5,866 nucleotides of DNA from an uncultured Candidatus Saccharibacteria bacterium (GCA_938036845.1 CALHWA010000031.1:1-5866), one strand, 5' to 3'; shown: positions 1 through 4,974, counted from the stretch's first letter. Notes: a model not told the origin generated them from the letters alone. Translations and numbers: made by a program.

Positions 1-210
1 GACGAACCAAGCGATGCCGAAGATGACGAAGAGTCGGCCGAGACGGTTGACGAAGCGGTCGATAGTGTCGATATGGCCATCGACCCCGAGGCGGCTGCTC
101 ACTTTGCCCAGGAGAATGAGACGAATATTTGGGATCAATCGATGGATGACGATGAGGATGATACCCCGGCCTTCTTGCGCCGCCGCCGCAAAAAGGAGGC
201 GGACGCGTGA
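1..210 (+). CDS. ftsZ: Cell-division GTPase FtsZ, C-terminal tail only (5' truncated)
   Basis: Frame 1 is open from the left edge to TGA at 208-210, giving the last 69 residues of a longer protein. Residues 1-54 are a low-complexity acidic linker rich in D and E. Residues 55-65 read TPAFLRRRRKK, which matches the conserved FtsZ C-terminal peptide (P-x-F-L-R-R/K) that docks membrane tethers and division regulators in other bacteria. An acidic disordered linker followed by a basic PxFLRR tip is the typical end of FtsZ, the tubulin-like GTPase that builds the Z ring. The GTPase domain lies outside the window, so the identification rests on the tail alone. The stop codon overlaps the GTG start of nrdR, so the two genes are probably cotranscribed and translationally coupled. 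Another protein with a similar tail is possible but less likely. Confidence 0.75.
   Translation, partial: DEPSDAEDDEESAETVDEAVDSVDMAIDPEAAAHFAQENETNIWDQSMDDDEDDTPAFLRRRRKKEADA
193..199 (+). promoter_or_regulatory. Ribosome binding site of nrdR, inside the ftsZ 3' end
   Basis: AAGGAGG sits 7 nt upstream of the GTG at 207 and overlaps the Lys-Glu-Ala codons of the ftsZ tail. This near-perfect Shine-Dalgarno sequence fixes the nrdR start at GTG rather than at a downstream codon. It also shows that the organism uses SD-dependent initiation, unlike the apparent leaderless starts at 3681 and 4990. Confidence 0.8.
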
Positions 211-677
211 CGACCCACCGCGACAAGATTGGCAACAGCCGTGTGTTGGAGTCGCGTGAGTCGGCTGATGGCGTGACGATTCGCCGCCGTCGCGAGACTC
301 CTGATGGACACCGCTTTACTACCTATGAGCGGATCGAATACCCAACGATTGCAGTGCTCAAGCGAACGGGCTCGCGCGAGCTCTTTGATCGAGCGAAGCT
401 CCGCGCCTCGGTGCGTCGCTCGGTCGGTAAGTTCTTCAAATCGGAGCTAGAGCTGGAAGCAATTATTGATGCAGTGGAGGACCGGATCCACGATGCGGGC
501 GAGAATGAGATTGAGTCGCGCGTGATTGGTGGCTTCGTGCTCGATGAGCTCGCCGCGCGCAATGAGGTGGCGTATGTACGCTTTGCGAGCGTGTTTTATA
601 AATTTAAGACGCTAGACGACTTCGTTAAGATATTAGAGCAGCGTCGGAGTGCTAAACAGCAAGAAAAACAGAGGTAG
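207..677 (+). CDS. nrdR: NrdR-family regulator of ribonucleotide reductase, without zinc-ribbon cysteines
   Basis: 156 residues (family about 150). NrdR is a repressor of ribonucleotide reductase genes, with an N-terminal zinc ribbon for DNA binding and an ATP-cone that senses ATP/dATP. Here the N-terminal skeleton is kept: SR (16-17), DG (21-22), IRRRR (25-29), RFTTYER (36-42). The ATP-cone follows from about 46 (VLKRTGSRELFD) to about 136, with the family-typical VAYVRFASVFYKF at 121-133. All four zinc ligands are absent: positions 3, 6 and 31 of the canonical protein are T, D and T here, the fourth falls in the PDG of residues 32-34, and the protein contains no cysteine. The start is GTG with a strong SD, overlapping the ftsZ stop by 4 nt. 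Family membership is secure. Whether it still binds NrdR boxes, and how the domain folds without zinc, cannot be told. No nrd gene is in the window. Confidence 0.9.
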   Translation: MTTHRDKIGNSRVLESRESADGVTIRRRRETPDGHRFTTYERIEYPTIAVLKRTGSRELFDRAKLRASVRRSVGKFFKSELELEAIIDAVEDRIHDAGENEIESRVIGGFVLDELAARNEVAYVRFASVFYKFKTLDDFVKILEQRRSAKQQEKQR

Positions 678-682
678 AACTT

Positions 683-943
683 ATGCGCGTCCTCATCATT
701 TACCGGACAGAGAGCGACTATGCGCGCCGCGTCTTCGACTACTTGCGTGACTTTAGCCGGCGTACAGGTCATGCCATTGAGGAATTTGACCCAGATACAC
801 GTGAGGGGCAGTCGCTCTGCCGCACGTACGACATTGTGGAGTACCCCACCATCCTTGCCTTGGCGGATAACGGCCAGGTGCTGGGCATGTGGCGCGGCTT
901 GCCACTGCCAACTATCGATGAAGTGGGGTACTATGCCCGCTAA
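683..943 (+). CDS. Small thioredoxin/glutaredoxin-fold protein without a CxxC active site
   Basis: 86 residues. The pattern is that of a minimal thioredoxin fold: strand MRVLIIY at 1-7, helix 12-27, strand 31-35, a YPT at 54-56 that matches the cis-proline site of the fold, then a hairpin ILALADNGQVLGMWRG (57-72). In glutaredoxins the first strand is followed by Y-x-T-x-x-C-x-x-C; here the equivalent YRTESDYAR puts Asp12 and Arg15 at the two cysteine sites (my alignment, tentative). The only cysteine is Cys46. It therefore cannot do ordinary dithiol exchange. The gene begins 5 nt after nrdR with GAGG at 671-674 as SD, and its last 11 nt overlap the VKOR gene, so it is probably translated with it. 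A non-catalytic partner or chaperone of the VKOR protein is an inference. No signal peptide or membrane segment is visible. Confidence 0.7.
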   Translation: MRVLIIYRTESDYARRVFDYLRDFSRRTGHAIEEFDPDTREGQSLCRTYDIVEYPTILALADNGQVLGMWRGLPLPTIDEVGYYAR

Positions 944-1577
944 AACGTCTAAAGTATACACTACGACCACTGTGGCGGTGGATGATGTGAGCCGCGCACC
1001 CTGGCTGCGTCGGCCTGGTATAGCGGCCTTGCTGGCAGTAGCTTTGGGTAGCGGTATGGGGCTGCTGGCATCCTTTGTTCTCTCGCTTGAGGCACTGCAT
1101 TTGGCGCAGCACCCGGGTGGGGCACTTAATTGCGACGTCAATGCCGTGCTGAGCTGCTCCACAGTAGCGCAGCATTGGTCGGCGACGGTGTTTGGCTTCC
1201 CCAACAGTTTCGTTGGTATGATGACCGTGCCGGTGATGATAACGGTAGTAGTAGCACTGCTGGCTGGGGCACGTCTGCCGCGCTGGTTTGTGCGGAGTGC
1301 CTGGGGCGGCGCTGTGCTGGGGATGATTTTTGCACTGTGGATGTTTTATATGAGCTTCGTCATTATCCGCGTGCTGTGCCCGTGGTGTCTAACACTCGAT
1401 GTTGGTATGCTGCTGATCTTCTTTGGGATGACGCGCTACTGCATTGAGGCTGGGGTGATTGGTGGGGAGCGCACCAAGCGTTTTGCTCGCCATGGCTACG
1501 ATGTGCTGTGTGGCGTGAGTGTGCTGGTGCTGGCAGTGGCGTTGATTATTGTGAAGTTTGGCGCGGAGCTGCTCTAG
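933..1577 (+). CDS. Vitamin K epoxide reductase (VKOR) family membrane oxidoreductase
   Basis: 214 residues from ATG 933. Bacterial VKOR homologues reoxidise a periplasmic DsbA-like thiol oxidase and pass the electrons to quinone, thereby driving disulfide formation; they replace DsbB in many lineages. The expected cysteines are present: a loop pair Cys67 and Cys75 (NCDVNAVLSCS) and the membrane-boundary CPWC at 149-152. Between them lies GFPNSFVG (88-95), typical of the family. Hydrophobic segments lie at about 28-52, 96-112, 124-147, 151-167 and 190-208. The thioredoxin domain fused to some VKORs is absent; a separate Trx-fold gene overlaps upstream by 11 nt. The start at 933 is chosen because homologues begin shortly before the first membrane span. 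An in-frame ATG at 720 would add 71 unrelated residues lying over the neighbour. The substrate protein is not in the window. Confidence 0.88.
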   Translation: MPAKTSKVYTTTTVAVDDVSRAPWLRRPGIAALLAVALGSGMGLLASFVLSLEALHLAQHPGGALNCDVNAVLSCSTVAQHWSATVFGFPNSFVGMMTVPVMITVVVALLAGARLPRWFVRSAWGGAVLGMIFALWMFYMSFVIIRVLCPWCLTLDVGMLLIFFGMTRYCIEAGVIGGERTKRFARHGYDVLCGVSVLVLAVALIIVKFGAELL

Positions 1578-1609
1578 GCAGAGTTGTTTTTTGCACGGTG
1601 AAATTGTCG

Positions 1610-1635
1610 AGCTTGTCAGGATTGGCAAGCTTTTT
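1610..1635 (+). terminator. Rho-independent terminator of the ftsZ-nrdR-trx-VKOR operon
   Basis: The arms AGCTTGTC (1610-1617) and GGCAAGCT (1624-1631) form an 8-bp stem with one G-U pair and a 6-nt loop, followed by TTTT (1632-1635). It lies 33 nt after the VKOR stop and closes the plus-strand operon. The T tract is short, so readthrough is possible. Confidence 0.7.
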
Positions 1636-1880
1636 AAAATGAACGGCATCTTGTATTATTCATAGTGTTCTTTTGTCTATTCATTGGTGCAAGTCATTAT
1701 TTTCTCGCACCAGGGAGGCTGTGGTATGGTGCTAGCCACCGCTATATTGACGCAAGTGAGGCGCTCATTAGCTTGTGCTGTGTGCTTGGTGTTATAGAAA
1801 AATAATGTGCAAAATAATGTATGCTGAATTTTAACATAGCTATGAAGCTTAAGACGACGGGCTGCTAATATATAGGTTAT

Positions 1881-1903
1881 TGTTTCGTGACGTAATCGAA
1901 ACA
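1881..1903. repeat. Perfect 7-bp hairpin, function unknown
   Basis: TGTTTCG (1881-1887) and CGAAACA (1897-1903) pair perfectly around the 9-nt loop TGACGTAAT. No T tract follows, so it is not a terminator. A purine stretch and an ATG at 1921 (19-codon frame to 1980) lie just downstream, but the SD-to-start distance is poor and no gene is called. Confidence 0.45.
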
Positions 1904-2588
1904 GCAAGATAGAGAGGAAGATGCTGCCTATTAGCGAGCCTGTGCGTGTGAATATAACTAGCATTTCGTTCATTATGTAGTATTGATAGCGAATGTGTTG
2001 GCAGGCTTATGTGCATCATAAATTTGCTAGCGCATATGAGGATAGTATGCTAATGCTGCTGTGCTGTAGTAGATGTATTTTGTCTGAATAGCAACCGCAA
2101 CACATTCAGCAGAAGGTGAGTGGTGCGTTTTGCTAAGTGGTGCAGGATTGAATGAGGGAGATGATGTGTTCAGCATGGCGGAGGTGTGAGATTGGCAGAG
2201 TGGTGCGAGTAAGCTTGATTTTTGCCGGGCCAATCGCTAGGCGTTTTTTGCAAGGTGGGTGAGCGAGGTGCGGTGTGATGATAAAAATATGATACGGCTT
2301 TTGGCTTGATGAAGGCAGATGAGTATTGGTTGCTATTTGCCGCAGAAAAATTTGTTGCAGCATGAGCGCGAAAGGCAAAGTAATAAGCAAAAATAATGCA
2401 ATAGCGCAGTGCTTAACAGTAGGCATTTTTGTGAATAAAAAATGGCATATTAAAAAAATCATTTTGGTTGCATATTGAAAGCAATGAGTTGAGCGCGAAA
2501 GCTGCAGCACATACAAGACAAAGCGCGCGCCATTGCTGCACAACGCAGCATCTGGGTGTGGAACTATGCGAAGTAACAAGGAGGTGTG

Positions 2589-2642
2589 ATGGCTGGTGGC
2601 GCGCTCATATTTTTTAAAAATCCACATGGTGCTTATAGCTAG
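2589..2642 (+). CDS. Possible 17-residue peptide behind a perfect Shine-Dalgarno sequence
   Basis: The 9-mer AAGGAGGTG (2578-2586) is fully complementary to the usual 3' end of 16S rRNA and ends 2 nt before ATG 2589. The frame encodes MAGGALIFFKNPHGAYS and stops at TAG 2640-2642. A 9-nt perfect SD followed by ATG is unlikely by chance in a stretch this size, yet the spacing (4 nt from GGAGG to ATG) is on the short side. The peptide matches nothing I recognise. It lies in the gene-free gap with no obvious promoter directly upstream. It could be a leader peptide, a tiny membrane-active peptide, or chance in purine-rich DNA. Confidence 0.2.
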   Translation: MAGGALIFFKNPHGAYS

Positions 2643-2940
2643 CTAATTGCTGTGCCAGCTATGCCAAGACAGCATGTGCCTATTTTTACATACAGCAATG
2701 CTCAGAATCTGACTTGTCTTTATAGCGCAAAAATGAGACCACAGGATACGACATGAGGGAGGAGTGTGATCAACTGCTATAGCGAAGTATCGTGCAGTGC
2801 GGCAGGCCGGGCGCTCTATATTTTGCGCTGAGCGAAAATGCGGAATAATTAAAAATGCGCAAGCTGTACAAAACAAGCAATATGCAAAATATAATGTACA
2901 AAGAATTCGAACAGAATGACTGCACAGAAAAGTGGCTGCA

Positions 2941-3170
2941 TGCGTGCCAAGCAGGCACAGTTAGCGGCACTCATGCACATTGCACACCGTATCGCTTACT
3001 GAACGTGCGGAATAGCCCACCATAGGGCGCTGTGATGCCCGAAAGCGCTGAGGAAGGGAAAAAGCGAATTGTAGCCTACTAAGCGCTAGACGAGGGATCC
3101 ACAGCCTCTCAGGAGACGTAAGGGGCCTTTGACTGGATTAGCTGATGTAGATAAGCCTGCGCGCAGATAT
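2941..3170. other. GC-rich island in AT-rich spacer; candidate structured RNA or gene remnant
   Basis: Counted in 60-nt blocks, GC is 55%, 60%, 52% and 50% from 2941 to 3180, against 35% just before (2881-2940) and 33% just after (3181-3240). Possible helices are GTGCC/GGCAC (2944-2948 with 2954-2958), GCCC/GGGC (3015-3018 with 3025-3028), a competing GGGC/GCCC (3025-3028 with 3037-3040), and GCCTCT/AGGGGC (3104-3109 with 3121-3126, one G-U). A TATAAT lies upstream at 2890-2895 with only a weak -35. No tRNA, tmRNA, RNase P or SRP RNA motif is recognisable. A plus frame (3035-3121) reads as protein-like pieces broken by TAA at 3080 and 3119, so a decayed gene is an equally open explanation. 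Confidence 0.3.
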
Positions 3171-3182
3171 GGTGTGTAGAGC

Positions 3183-3200
3183 ACAACATAGCTATGTTGT
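3183..3200. repeat. Perfect 18-bp palindrome, operator-like
   Basis: ACAACATAG/CTATGTTGT is an uninterrupted 9+9 palindrome. A perfect 18-bp palindrome is expected by chance about 0.02 times in a window this size. Its core AACATAGCTATG recurs at 1833-1844. A dyad of this size suits a dimeric DNA-binding protein. No gene start lies nearby (the closest is about 480 nt to the right), and no T tract follows, so it is not a terminator. Confidence 0.45.
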
Positions 3201-3400
3201 AAAAATAGAGTATCGTGAAGAGAGTAAATTGAGATTGTGTTGTATAAAATACAGGATATCATTGGTGGCGCGAGGTGACGAACAAGATGTGATATATACA
3301 ACAATAACCCTCATATGCACGCGCTCTATATATGTATAAAAAACAACATACATAACCACAACGAAACAAATTCGAAAACAGAGACGGTAGGGCGATGGAT

Positions 3401-3414
3401 TCACAACGTTGTGA
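3401..3414. repeat. Perfect 14-bp palindrome
   Basis: TCACAACGTTGTGA is a perfect 7+7 dyad without a spacer. It shares ACAAC/GTTGT with the 18-bp palindrome at 3183-3200. It could be an operator; alone, a dyad of this length is not improbable. Confidence 0.3.
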
Positions 3415-3496
3415 GTAATAATATATATTGTATATATAACAACGATTGATGTGGTGACACCGAAAGAGAAATAACAGGGGTAAATGAGGCAATGTT

Positions 3497-3510
3497 GTTA
3501 TAATTATAAC
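3497..3510. repeat. Perfect 14-bp AT-rich palindrome with a linked inverted repeat
   Basis: GTTATAATTATAAC is a perfect dyad. The overlapping word GTTGTTATA (3494-3502) also has its reverse complement TATAACAAC at 3435-3443, about 50 nt to the left. The palindrome contains TATAAT in both orientations, so it could be an operator over a promoter. It lies about 170 nt upstream of the LiaF-like gene. Confidence 0.35.
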
Positions 3511-3645
3511 GTTTATACAATTATGGATAGGAGAGGATGGTGTCTCTTTGCGAAGCATGGGTTGGCATATAGTAAGGACTTTTGGGTAGCGCTTCACCAG
3601 TGTATTAGCAGCTTTGCGGTGGTGGTTGGGACAGAGGTGGTCTTA

Positions 3646-3674
3646 TTGTGTACTACCTATAATAATGGTATGCT
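3646..3674 (+). promoter_or_regulatory. Extended -10 promoter of the LiaF-like gene
   Basis: A -35-like TTGTGT (3646-3651) is separated by 17 nt from the -10 TATGCT (3669-3674), which is preceded by TGG (extended -10 TGn). Only 6 nt separate the -10 from the ATG at 3681, so transcription should start at or next to the start codon and give a leaderless mRNA. No Shine-Dalgarno sequence is present. A TATAAT at 3658-3663 is an alternative -10, without a -35, that would give a leader of about 11 nt. Confidence 0.55.
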
Positions 3675-3680
3675 AGTGAT

Positions 3681-4343
3681 ATGAAGAACAATACAATTTT
3701 ACGCATTGGTGCTGGCGCGGCGTTTGTGGCGCTGGGTGGAATATTATTAAGCGAGAGCTTTGGCGTGCAATTCCATTACTGGCGGGAGTTTTGGTATGGT
3801 TTGTGCGCATTCGGATTTATCATGGTTGGTGTGCTCACGCTGCGCAATCGCAATTGGCTGTGGGGAGCGCTCTGGGTAGCAGTTGGCCTAACAATTGGCG
3901 CGAATGCATTTTTGCATAATAACGTTAATATTTGGCGAATGTTTTTGCCACTGGTGCTGATCGCGATTGGCCTGACGATTATTTTTAATTTGTCGCAGCG
4001 CCAGCGCCGTATCGCAAAAAAATCGTCGGACGATAATATGGTTGCCTCCTTCTCGGGCAACACGCGCAAGATAAAAGGCGAATTTGCAGGTAACTCGCTT
4101 TCGGCAGCGTTTGGTCAGGTGGATCTCGACCTGCGCCAAGCCAAGATAGAGGATGGTGCGGTGATTGATATTTTTATTGTGTGTGGTGGCATCAATATTA
4201 TTTTTCCAGACAACGTCATCGTCAAGACGCAGGTCAATAGTATCTTTGGCGGGGTAGAGGACAAAACCAACGCTGCCAAGAGTGCAAAAAAGACTGTCTA
4301 TATTCGCGGCGACTGCGTCCTTGGCGGGCTCGAAATTAAATAA
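3681..4343 (+). CDS. LiaF-like membrane protein (four-helix N-terminus, LiaF-type C-terminal domain)
   Basis: 220 residues. Residues 1-105 hold four predicted membrane segments (about 7-25, 37-54, 60-77, 87-104) connected by short loops, followed by a basic stretch QRQRRIAKK (106-114). Residues 120-220 form a beta-rich domain with the repeated glycine signatures of the LiaF / cell-wall-active antibiotics response family: FSG, FAGNSLSAAFGQVDLDL (135-151), CGGINIIFPDNV (168-179), IFGGVED (188-194) and a final LGGLEIK. In Firmicutes LiaF restrains the LiaS kinase under envelope stress; here no kinase or regulator adjoins, so an envelope-stress role is inference. The gene appears monocistronic, with its own extended -10 promoter 6 nt from the ATG and a strong terminator 23 nt after the stop. 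Length and both domains look intact. Confidence 0.85.
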   Translation: MKNNTILRIGAGAAFVALGGILLSESFGVQFHYWREFWYGLCAFGFIMVGVLTLRNRNWLWGALWVAVGLTIGANAFLHNNVNIWRMFLPLVLIAIGLTIIFNLSQRQRRIAKKSSDDNMVASFSGNTRKIKGEFAGNSLSAAFGQVDLDLRQAKIEDGAVIDIFIVCGGINIIFPDNVIVKTQVNSIFGGVEDKTNAAKSAKKTVYIRGDCVLGGLEIK

Positions 4344-4366
4344 TTAGAAAAACAATAATTCGCTAC

Positions 4367-4406
4367 AACACGCTTCTTGATAACAACGAGAAGCGTGTTT
4401 GTTTTT
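4367..4406 (+). terminator. Strong rho-independent terminator after the LiaF-like gene
   Basis: AACACGCTTCT (4367-4377) pairs perfectly with AGAAGCGTGTT (4389-4399), and the stem extends inward by a T-G and a G-C pair to 13 bp around a 7-nt loop. TGTTTTT follows (4400-4406). It begins 23 nt after the stop codon. Confidence 0.9.
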
Positions 4407-4433
4407 GTATTGAGGTACGCAGGCGGTGGAGTG

Positions 4434-4471
4434 TGGGCAGCACTGGCACGATAGTACGCTGTCCGATTTTT
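4434..4471 (+). terminator. Second terminator-like hairpin downstream of the LiaF-like gene
   Basis: GGGCAGC (4435-4441) pairs with GCTGTCC (4458-4464) with one G-U pair, plus an outer T-G pair. The 16-nt loop can form a further ACT/AGT helix, and TTTTT follows at 4467-4471. It could back up the terminator at 4367-4406 or end an unseen small transcript. Confidence 0.35.
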
Positions 4472-4638
4472 CAACTTCGCACTTGGCTTAAAAAATTTGC
4501 TGGTGCTATTAGTAATGAGCTGCATGTTTGCTATATGCAATTGATAAAATTTCTCGTTGCTGAATTAATCATTGTCACATATTGATTGTGGCGTTGTGAT
4601 GTGAGAGTGGTTTCGTAACATGCGTCAGCGTTTTTTGA

Positions 4639-4750
4639 TTTTGTGTACACTAATCGGCAAGGGCTGCGATAGCTTTGCGGTATTTGCGCATGATGAATTA
4701 ATGCGCCTCGCTAGTAATAATAAATGTGCGCGACAGCAGCGTACACAAAA
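4639..4750. repeat. 10-bp perfect inverted repeat enclosing a smaller hairpin
   Basis: TTTTGTGTAC (4639-4648) is the exact reverse complement of GTACACAAAA (4741-4750). Inside are a 6-bp hairpin GCGCAT/ATGCGC (4686-4691 with 4701-4706) and GCTG/CAGC (4663-4666 with 4737-4740) next to the outer arms. GC is 46% over 4621-4740, against 25% over the next 120 nt. The layout could be a folded RNA of about 110 nt, but one such distant 10-bp match is not improbable by chance. Confidence 0.25.
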
Positions 4751-4760
4751 ATGTACTACT

Positions 4761-4919
4761 TATAAAAAATAGTATGCAAGGTACCATGGTCTACCAATCT
4801 ATTCGCTAGCCATATAAAAATAAATAAAAATGAACTACTATAAAAAATATTCAAATTTCATACAAGCACGTCTTGCAAGTTTTTCCTTAGCTACAACATA
4901 TACACAAAGTATAAAAAAT
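4761..4919. repeat. Three copies of TATAAAAAAT in AT-rich DNA upstream of tag
   Basis: TATAAAAAAT occurs at 4761-4770, 4839-4848 and 4910-4919, spaced 78 and 71 nt. The first two copies also share ACTACT(T) in front. Phased A tracts could bend DNA or serve as nucleoid-protein sites. At this base composition some recurrence is expected. Confidence 0.3.
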
Positions 4920-4974
4920 GTGCTGACAAGATTTTTGTATAAGGTATATGCAAATGTACTGCGCTGGCCATTCT

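Larger units (their letters stand above)
1636..3640. other. Two-kilobase region without a recognisable protein gene
   Basis: No open frame here translates to a recognisable or protein-like product. The longest frames are on the minus strand (1677-1973, 2133-2627, 3259-3597). They lack Shine-Dalgarno sequences, are almost free of Asp and Glu, and are rich in His, Cys, Thr and Ser; their length follows from few TCA, TTA and CTA triplets on the plus strand. The region is mostly AT-rich, apart from a GC island at 2941-3170. It contains a G-skewed stretch (2101-2280, 72 G against 23 C), scattered hairpins, three perfect palindromes of 14-18 bp and -10-like hexamers such as TATAAT at 2890-2895. This is long for a compact genome. 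It may be a decayed locus, a non-coding RNA locus or a regulatory region. Confidence 0.6.
4407..4974. other. Gene-poor spacer between the LiaF-like gene and tag
   Basis: No coding frame is credible here; the minus frame 4298-4540 overlaps the LiaF-like gene and looks like a shadow. The spacer holds a second terminator-like hairpin near its start, a 10-bp inverted repeat at 4639-4750 and an extremely AT-rich part (25% GC over 4741-4860) with three copies of TATAAAAAAT. The tag promoter lies at its right end. Confidence 0.6.

Noticed and set aside
720..932. Longer N-terminus for the VKOR protein from the in-frame ATG 720
   Set aside because: The extra 71 residues lie entirely over the Trx-fold gene in another frame and would put unrelated Cys- and Thr-rich sequence before the first membrane span.
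1811..1834. dif-like sequence (ATAATGTATG core)
   Set aside because: Only the left and central parts resemble a Xer site; the right arm does not match, and there is no other sign of the terminus.
1677..1973. 98-codon minus-strand ORF with a short hydrophobic run
   Set aside because: No SD, no recognisable motif, and composition like other shadow frames. One hydrophobic stretch is not enough evidence.
2133..2627. 164-codon minus-strand ORF, the longest in the 2-kb gap
   Set aside because: No SD or clear promoter, nearly no Asp or Glu, many His, Cys, Thr and Ser, and a C-rich sense strand, which is opposite to the coding genes here. Its length follows from the rarity of TCA, TTA and CTA on the plus strand.
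3086..3130. STSANP motif on the minus strand, reminiscent of TsaC/Sua5
   Set aside because: Only a handful of residues match, and nothing else of the family is visible around it. Treated as coincidence.
3418..3433. Possible NrdR box in the AT-rich dyad
   Set aside because: It fits about 13 of 16 consensus positions as I recall them, but misses a conserved C, lies in simple AT sequence, and no ribonucleotide reductase gene is near.
3259..3597. 112-codon minus-strand ORF rich in Ile, Tyr, Cys and His
   Set aside because: It covers the palindromes and AT-rich DNA, lacks an SD, and its residue use looks like translated spacer.
1636..3640. tRNA, tmRNA, RNase P RNA, SRP RNA, CRISPR repeats or a replication origin in the gap
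   Set aside because: No T-arm GTTCRA context with acceptor stem, no RNase P or SRP core motif, no regularly spaced repeats and no cluster of DnaA boxes could be found by eye.
3484..3684. 66-codon plus ORF ending in an ATGA overlap with the LiaF-like gene
   Set aside because: The 4-nt overlap and an AGGGG before its ATG are suggestive. However, it runs through the promoter of the next gene, contains five Cys in an unusual pattern and matches nothing. It deserves a conservation check but is not called.
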